The notes below the pieces were generated by a model that had not been told where the DNA came from, made no database searches, and was given only the letters and a program-made list of their open reading frames with translations. The position numbers and the translations under genes are program-made. From NCBI GenBank assembly GCA_944381745.1, contig CALWMI010000047.1, positions 1-64,000 on the forward strand: a DNA stretch of 64,000 bases, read 5' to 3'. This DNA is from an uncultured Lachnospiraceae bacterium (lineage in GTDB: Bacteria > Bacillota > Clostridia > Lachnospirales > Lachnospiraceae). Positions 59,811 to 64,000 of the stretch are shown one piece after another (within the stretch, counting starts at the first letter, position 1; each line of letters starts with the position of its first letter).

Positions 59811-60203
59811 TCATCCCTTTAATTTCCGCCCGAGCCCGCACACCACCCGGTATACCTCCTGGGCTCTTGCTGCCAGCTGGCACAAAAGCCGGCCCGTGCG
59901 CTCCCGGTATTCTCTCTCGGCGCGCTCTGCCGGGATAATCCCGCAGCCGATCTCATCCGAGATGATCCAAATCCCAGGATTCTTCTCCAGCATCCGGTCT
60001 ATCAGCTTCTCCGGCTCCCGGCCCGCCAGCAGTTCCCGGCGGACAAGGCAGTGAAAGCGGCACAGCACCCGGCAGCGGTACAGCTCCTCCTCCCGGCAGG
60101 TCTCCCCGTCCGCCACGCTTTCGGCCTCCTCATAGGCCTCCCCTGTATGCCGCCTAAGCCAGTCCAGCTTCCCCTGTCCGCACCCTCCTACCACAAGGCG
60201 CAT
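59811..60203 (-). CDS. Short CobU-like protein
   Basis: A 130-residue protein related to the adenosylcobinamide kinase/guanylyltransferase CobU. The N-terminal MRLVVGGCGQGKLDWLRR is a P-loop variant (GGCGQGK at 6-12) and the C-terminal ISDEIGCGIIPAERAEREYRERTGRLLCQLAARAQEVY matches the CobU C-terminal half. It lacks the HRxxR segment that carries the guanylylated histidine in CobU, and is about 60 residues shorter than the complete cobU gene two genes upstream. It may act in nucleotide binding or as a separate kinase. ATG 60203 follows AGAGGAG. Confidence 0.8.
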   Translation of the reverse strand: MRLVVGGCGQGKLDWLRRHTGEAYEEAESVADGETCREEELYRCRVLCRFHCLVRRELLAGREPEKLIDRMLEKNPGIWIISDEIGCGIIPAERAEREYRERTGRLLCQLAARAQEVYRVVCGLGRKLKG

Positions 60204-60266
60204 ATGCAACACTCCTCTCCCGCTCTGAAATCTAATCTCCCGCAGCATACTGCCCGGAATCCTGAG

Positions 60267-61076
60267 CTACAGCCCCGCCGCAGCTGCCGCAGCCCAGGCC
60301 GCCAGCATGGCCAGCTCGCACAGCTGCAGGAAGTATCCAGCCAGGTCGCCGGTGATCCCGCCAAACTCCCTCCGGCTCATCCAGCGGTAATATCCGAAGA
60401 CAGCCAGCGCCGCCGCCAGCATCCCCGCGCCCGGCAGCGGGGCCAGCAGCAGCATCCCCAGGGCGCTGGCCGCAAGCCAAGCCGCCAGCAGCACGGCGGA
60501 CATCCTTCTCCCGGCTGCGGCCCGCTGGAAGCCAGCCGCCGTCCCATCCCCCCTGGCGTTGGGGAAGTACAGCACCGAGAGGCCGGAGAGCGCCCTCTCC
60601 AGCACCATCCCCAGGGCGAAGGCTCCCAAGGCCTCAAGGCCCGCCCCCCGCCTCAGGATCTCCTGCCAGAGCCCCGTGTAGAGCAGGAGGTAGCAGCCGC
60701 AGCCCAGCACGGCAAAGGCTCCTGCCCTGGAGTCCTTCAAAATCTCCAGCTTCCTCTCCCTGGAGCCGTAGGAGTGCCTGGCATCCAGGGTATCCATAAG
60801 CCCGTCCATATGGATTCCGCCGGTCAGGGCGATGGGCAGCAGCGTCAGCAGCACAGCCGTCAGGACTTCCCCCAGTCCCAGATGACGCCCCAGAAGGACC
60901 AAGCCTACTTCAGCCGCCCCTGCCGCCGCTCCCACACAGGGAAAAAAGGCCATGCAGAAGCCCATATTCTGCTCCGTCCACGCGATTGCCGGGACCGGTA
61001 TCCGGGAATACATGGCAAAAGCGATCAACAGTCCCTGGAGCAGGCTTCCCCGCTCCTCCTTCTGTACCTTCTTCAT
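60267..61076 (-). CDS. cobS: Adenosylcobinamide-GDP ribazoletransferase
   Basis: Membrane enzyme that joins alpha-ribazole to adenosylcobinamide-GDP, the last assembly step of the nucleotide loop. The 269 residues are rich in Ala/Leu helices and carry the family motifs FAMYSRIPVPAIAWTEQNMGFCMAFFPCVGAAAG, LTGGIHMDGLMDTLDARHS and KILKDSRAGAF-like (LEILKDSRAGAFAVLG). ATG 61076 has GGAG five bases upstream and follows cobU by two bases. Confidence 0.94.
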   Translation of the reverse strand: MKKVQKEERGSLLQGLLIAFAMYSRIPVPAIAWTEQNMGFCMAFFPCVGAAAGAAEVGLVLLGRHLGLGEVLTAVLLTLLPIALTGGIHMDGLMDTLDARHSYGSRERKLEILKDSRAGAFAVLGCGCYLLLYTGLWQEILRRGAGLEALGAFALGMVLERALSGLSVLYFPNARGDGTAAGFQRAAAGRRMSAVLLAAWLAASALGMLLLAPLPGAGMLAAALAVFGYYRWMSRREFGGITGDLAGYFLQLCELAMLAAWAAAAAAGL

Positions 61077-61078
61077 CC

Positions 61079-61663
61079 CTACTCCGCCCCTCTCCTGCGC
61101 GCGCCGCTTCTGCGCACATAATCCGGCAGCCCGCACACCACCTCGATCACCTCGTCGGCCCTAAAGGCCAGCTCCCGGGCAAGACCTGCCAAGAGCCTGC
61201 GGTAGCTCTCCGTCTCTTCTCCATAGGAGCATCCGTCGCAGAACACATCCGCCGTCACCACAACCAGGTTGGCGCATTTGCCCTGCAGGAGGCGCAGCTC
61301 CTGCCCCACACGGCGCCCGGTGCTGGCTGCCCGCTCCCCGGCTGTCTCCCGGCTCGCCTCCCATCCCTGGGCAAACAGCTCGTTGGCCGCCAGGTTGGAC
61401 AGGCACTCCAGCAGCACCGTGTCGTCCTGTCCCACCGCCGCCTGATCCACCCGCCGGTACCGCTCCTGCGTCTCGAACCCAAACTTCCGGCGCTGCAGGC
61501 GGTGGCGGGCAATCCGTTCCTGTGCCTCCGGCCCGGAGGGCTCCATGGCCGCCAGATAGACAAGCCTTCCTCCCGGGGCTCCTTCTCTCCAGAGCCTGGC
61601 GGCATACTGCTCTGCAAACTGGGATTTGCCGCTTGCGCTTCCCCCATAGATCAGCGTCAGCAT
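61079..61663 (-). CDS. cobU: Adenosylcobinamide kinase / adenosylcobinamide-phosphate guanylyltransferase
   Basis: Bifunctional enzyme that phosphorylates adenosylcobinamide and then attaches GMP. The 194 residues start MLTLIYGGSASGKSQFAEQYA with the P-loop GGSASGKS at 7-14, followed by RIARHRLQRRKFGFETQE carrying the guanylylated-histidine region, LLECLSNLAANELF and VVVTADVFCDG. ATG 61663 follows AGGAGGGG and overlaps the cbiA stop by seven bases. Confidence 0.93.
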   Translation of the reverse strand: MLTLIYGGSASGKSQFAEQYAARLWREGAPGGRLVYLAAMEPSGPEAQERIARHRLQRRKFGFETQERYRRVDQAAVGQDDTVLLECLSNLAANELFAQGWEASRETAGERAASTGRRVGQELRLLQGKCANLVVVTADVFCDGCSYGEETESYRRLLAGLARELAFRADEVIEVVCGLPDYVRRSGARRRGAE

Positions 61664-63087
61664 CCCATCCCCTCCTCCTGTGCAAAGCGCAGGCACTGCC
61701 TGCGGAACTCCACCGCCAGGTCTGGGCAGCTATAATAGAAGAAATGGGGAAAACCGGCCAGCGTGCGCCGTTCCCTGCGCATGCAGGGCCAGCTCTTTCC
61801 GCCCGCAGGCTTCACGGCCAGGCAGCAACTTCCTGGGTCTGTGCTGTCCCAATAGTGGAACTCATGTCCCCGCGCGCCCGCTGTCCGGGAGGGCGTGGGT
61901 CCCTCTCCCTCCTGGGCCTTTCCTTCCCCCTCTGCGGCCTCTGTCCTGGGGGACACCGTCACATACCCGAACCTTCCAAGCCGGCCGGTGGGAAAGCCAT
62001 GCCCGGCCAGTGCGCCGGCCATCTGGAAATGTTGCCCTGACGCATCCTCCAGCGTCTCCTGCAGATAGAGGAACCCGCCGCACTCCGCCAGGCAGGGCAT
62101 CCCCCGCCTAATGGCCTCTCTCACGCTCCTGCGCATAGACGCATTGGCCTCCAGCCGCCCGCCGTACAGCTCCGGATAGCCGCCGCACAGGAGAAGGCCG
62201 GACAGCCCCTCCGGCAGCTCTCTGTTCTCCAGCGGAGAGAAATAGGCAATCTTGGCCCCCAGCATTCTCAATACTTCCACATTTTCCTCATACAGGAAAC
62301 AGAACGCCTCGTCCAGCGCCACCCCCACCGTCCAGCCCTCCAGCTTTCCTGCCTCCTGGAGCGCCTCAATTTCTTCCGGCAGCCCGGGATCCAGGGGCGG
62401 CGCCTCCTCTGCCAGGCGCCTTAGCGCCTCCATGTCCAGCGTCCCTGCAAGCCTGCCGGCCACGCGGGAGAGCCTTTCCTGCCAGCCAGGGATCTCCTCC
62501 GGCGCCACAAGCCCCAGGTGGCGGCTCTCCATCCCCAGATCCCCCAGCTCCGGCACATAGCCGCACACGGCGATGCCCGGATATTCCCCCTCAATCAGCT
62601 GCTTCATCTGCGGGTAGAGAGCCGGGGAAAGCCGGTTCAGAATCACGCCCTGTATGCCGCTGTCCTGGCGGAAGCGCAGGAATCCCCCCAACACTGCTGC
62701 AGCAGAGGCGGCCCTTCCCTTGCAGTCCAGCACAAGGACCGCCGGTGTCCGCGTCCTCCGGGCCACTTCCCAGGTGCTCCCCTCCGCGCTGGCGCCTCCA
62801 TAGCCGTCGTAATACCCCATGACTCCCTCCAGCACCGCAGCCCCGCCTCTGGCTCCCTTCGCCAGCAGCCAGCTAAGCAGCTCTCCCCTGGCAAAGAAGG
62901 GATCCAGCGTCCGGCAGGCAATTCCCTGCACGCTGCGGTGGAACATGGGGTCGATGTAGTCCGGGCCGCATTTGTACGCGCAGACCGGCGTCCCCTCCTG
63001 CTTCATCAGCTGCAGGAGGGCACAGGACAGGAGGGTCTTGCCGCTCCCGCTCTTTTCCCCTGCAATCAATACTCTTGGCAGCCTCAC
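61657..63087 (-). CDS. cbiA: Cobyrinate a,c-diamide synthase
   Basis: Amidates the a and c side chains of cobyrinic acid using ATP and glutamine. The 476-residue product has an N-terminal synthetase domain with P-loop AGEKSGSGKT (9-18), YKCGPDYIDPMFH and ILNRLSPALYPQM, and a C-terminal class I glutaminase domain with LLLCGGYPELYGGRLEAN and PCLAECGGFLYLQ (catalytic Cys), ending with HEFHYWDS. An insertion of about 20 residues rich in Glu/Gly precedes the last motif. GTG 63087 follows GGAGG and overlaps the cbiET stop (GTGA). Confidence 0.94.
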   Translation of the reverse strand: MRLPRVLIAGEKSGSGKTLLSCALLQLMKQEGTPVCAYKCGPDYIDPMFHRSVQGIACRTLDPFFARGELLSWLLAKGARGGAAVLEGVMGYYDGYGGASAEGSTWEVARRTRTPAVLVLDCKGRAASAAAVLGGFLRFRQDSGIQGVILNRLSPALYPQMKQLIEGEYPGIAVCGYVPELGDLGMESRHLGLVAPEEIPGWQERLSRVAGRLAGTLDMEALRRLAEEAPPLDPGLPEEIEALQEAGKLEGWTVGVALDEAFCFLYEENVEVLRMLGAKIAYFSPLENRELPEGLSGLLLCGGYPELYGGRLEANASMRRSVREAIRRGMPCLAECGGFLYLQETLEDASGQHFQMAGALAGHGFPTGRLGRFGYVTVSPRTEAAEGEGKAQEGEGPTPSRTAGARGHEFHYWDSTDPGSCCLAVKPAGGKSWPCMRRERRTLAGFPHFFYYSCPDLAVEFRRQCLRFAQEEGMGC

Positions 63088-64000
63088 GTGCAGCCCTCCT
63101 CTGTCGTCTTCTCCCCTGGCCCCTGGAATATGAACAGGTAGACCGGGTTCTGCCCCCGCATCAGGTGCCTGCCTCCTGCATCCGCAGGCTTGGCCACCTG
63201 AACCAGGCAGATGTCCTCCTCCCTCAGTCCCAGCTCCCTGCGGCACTCCATCACCTGCGCCGCTGTCTCCAGCGTCACGGCATGGACGGCAATGACCACG
63301 GCGGGATTTTTCTCCAGCAGGGCTTTCAGGATGTCCTTAAGCCTTCCCCCGCTCCCCCCGATGAAGGCGTGGGTGGGCGCGGGGAGATTTTTCAGCGCCT
63401 CCGGCGCCCTCCCGTAGACCGGTACCAGGTTGGCCGTGCGGAACCGCAGCCGGTTCCTTCGGATGAGCTGGATGCCCTCCGCCTCCTGCTCCACGGCGTA
63501 CACCCGGCCGTCATAGGCCTGCCTGGCCATCTCCACAGACATGCTCCCTGTCCCGGCCCCCACGTCGTAGACGACGCTGTCCGGGTTCAGCCCCAGCTTG
63601 CCCACCGTCAGGGCGCGCACCTCCGCCTTCGTCATCGGGACGCTCCCCCTCACAAATTCCCTGTCCGGGATTCCCAGCCGCACGGCGGCAGACGCCCGGG
63701 GATTGCATATCACCGCAGAGCACAGGCTCAAGTAGCGGTTTTTCAGCAGCTCCTCCGGCCGCCCCACGGTAATCTTCTCGTCCTCGTAGGAGAGGTTCTC
63801 CCCCACTGCCACCGACACGTCCTCCAGGCCGAAGTCCAGAAGCTCCCGGCACATCCGGCCGACGCTGTCCTCCCCGGCCAGCAGCACGAAGACAGACGGA
63901 TGGGTGTCCACATAATAGACCAGGTTGCCCTCCCTGCCGTGGAGGCTGACCGTGGCCATCTCCTCCCCGGCCATGCCCAGGCGGGCGCACAGGTACGCCT
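63084..64000 (-). CDS. cbiET: Bifunctional cobalt-precorrin-7 C5-methyltransferase / C15-methyltransferase, CbiET fusion (5' end outside window)
   Basis: The last 305 codons of a CbiE-CbiT fusion (CobL-type). The CbiE part is visible from YLCARLGMAGEEMATVSLHGRE to CNPRASAAVRLGIPD; the CbiT part begins at MTKAEVRALTVGKLGLNPDSVVYDVGAGTGSMSVEMARQAYDG, with the SAM-binding DVGAGTG loop, and includes VYAVEQEAEGIQLIRRN and THAFIGGSGG. These methylate C5 and C15 and decarboxylate ring C's acetate in anaerobic cobalamin synthesis. The frame stays open to the right edge, so the N-terminus is missing. It is the first visible gene of the cobalamin operon. Confidence 0.93.
   Translation of the reverse strand, partial: AYLCARLGMAGEEMATVSLHGREGNLVYYVDTHPSVFVLLAGEDSVGRMCRELLDFGLEDVSVAVGENLSYEDEKITVGRPEELLKNRYLSLCSAVICNPRASAAVRLGIPDREFVRGSVPMTKAEVRALTVGKLGLNPDSVVYDVGAGTGSMSVEMARQAYDGRVYAVEQEAEGIQLIRRNRLRFRTANLVPVYGRAPEALKNLPAPTHAFIGGSGGRLKDILKALLEKNPAVVIAVHAVTLETAAQVMECRRELGLREEDICLVQVAKPADAGGRHLMRGQNPVYLFIFQGPGEKTTEEGCT

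Noticed and set aside
1..64000. Insertion sequences, integrases, prophage genes, tRNA or rRNA genes.
   Set aside because: No transposase-, integrase- or phage-like product and no cloverleaf or rRNA sequence was recognised on either strand.

Overview
The window looks like a chromosomal segment from a GC-rich (by eye a little under 60 percent) anaerobic, spore-forming Firmicute, most likely a Lachnospiraceae-type member of the Clostridia. The support is indirect: a T-box leader in front of pheST, SpoIID-like and SleB-like proteins, a YtvI/AI-2E membrane protein, a DRTGG / [FeFe]-hydrogenase-like sensory cluster, ATP-dependent PEP carboxykinase, consensus sigma-A promoters, and frequent GTG/TTG starts behind strong Shine-Dalgarno sites. 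No tRNA, rRNA, CRISPR array, transposase or prophage gene was seen.

Layout. 1-6.1 kb: two ABC transporter loci flanking a MATE exporter and a flavodoxin-ferredoxin protein. 6.2-11.1 kb: a very large BadF/HgdC-type acyl-CoA dehydratase activase with a DUF3842 partner. 11.2-15.4 kb: a MarR-controlled heterodimeric ABC exporter. 15.5-18.5 kb: a LysR regulator and an IbrA/IbrB-like pair (PAPS-reductase-like plus ParB-like). 18.5-21.4 kb: a CNNM/CorC-type transporter behind an apparent leader peptide and terminator, then an AI-2E family protein. 21.7-27.4 kb: T-box-pheS-pheT-queA and a PHP protein. 27.4-30.8 kb: a redox or signalling module (two DRTGG proteins, two histidine-kinase-type ATPases, one [FeFe]-hydrogenase-like iron-sulfur protein) with no hydrogenase beside it. 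30.9-42 kb: YihY, SpoIID-like protein, PEP carboxykinase, citrate synthase, CoA-acylating aldehyde dehydrogenase, threonine synthase and a SleB-like hydrolase. 42.2-46.6 kb: leuC-leuD-acyP-ybaK divergent from a LysR regulator. 46.6-55 kb: housekeeping genes (scpAB, a phosphoesterase, a D,D-carboxypeptidase, rpsU, alaS, rnhA, a GNAT-like protein). 55-64 kb: a tightly packed minus-strand operon for late cobalamin synthesis (cbiET, cbiA, cobU, cobS, a short CobU relative, a CobC-like phosphatase, cbiB, cobO), then an MBL-fold hydrolase and a membrane-anchored MutS-like ATPase.

Intergenic DNA is rich in structure. A family of long palindromes related to AGCGTCGGTGTACAAGGG occurs at 18.4, 20.15, 30.9 and 37.8 kb, with partial copies at 18.5 and 21.6 kb. 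Two other large hairpins lie at 37.9-38.0 kb, and one of them supplies the last 20 codons of the aldehyde dehydrogenase. Short tandem duplications (15, 19, 22, 27 and 34 bp) sit at several gene junctions. The most unusual regulatory arrangement is at 18,542-18,800. There a consensus promoter is followed by a 41-codon open frame with a strong ribosome binding site, whose stop codon falls in the loop of an intrinsic terminator placed 40 bases before the CNNM transporter start. A second unusual site is an array of TTAACA-type decamers just downstream of the promoter of the GNAT-like gene at 54.35 kb.
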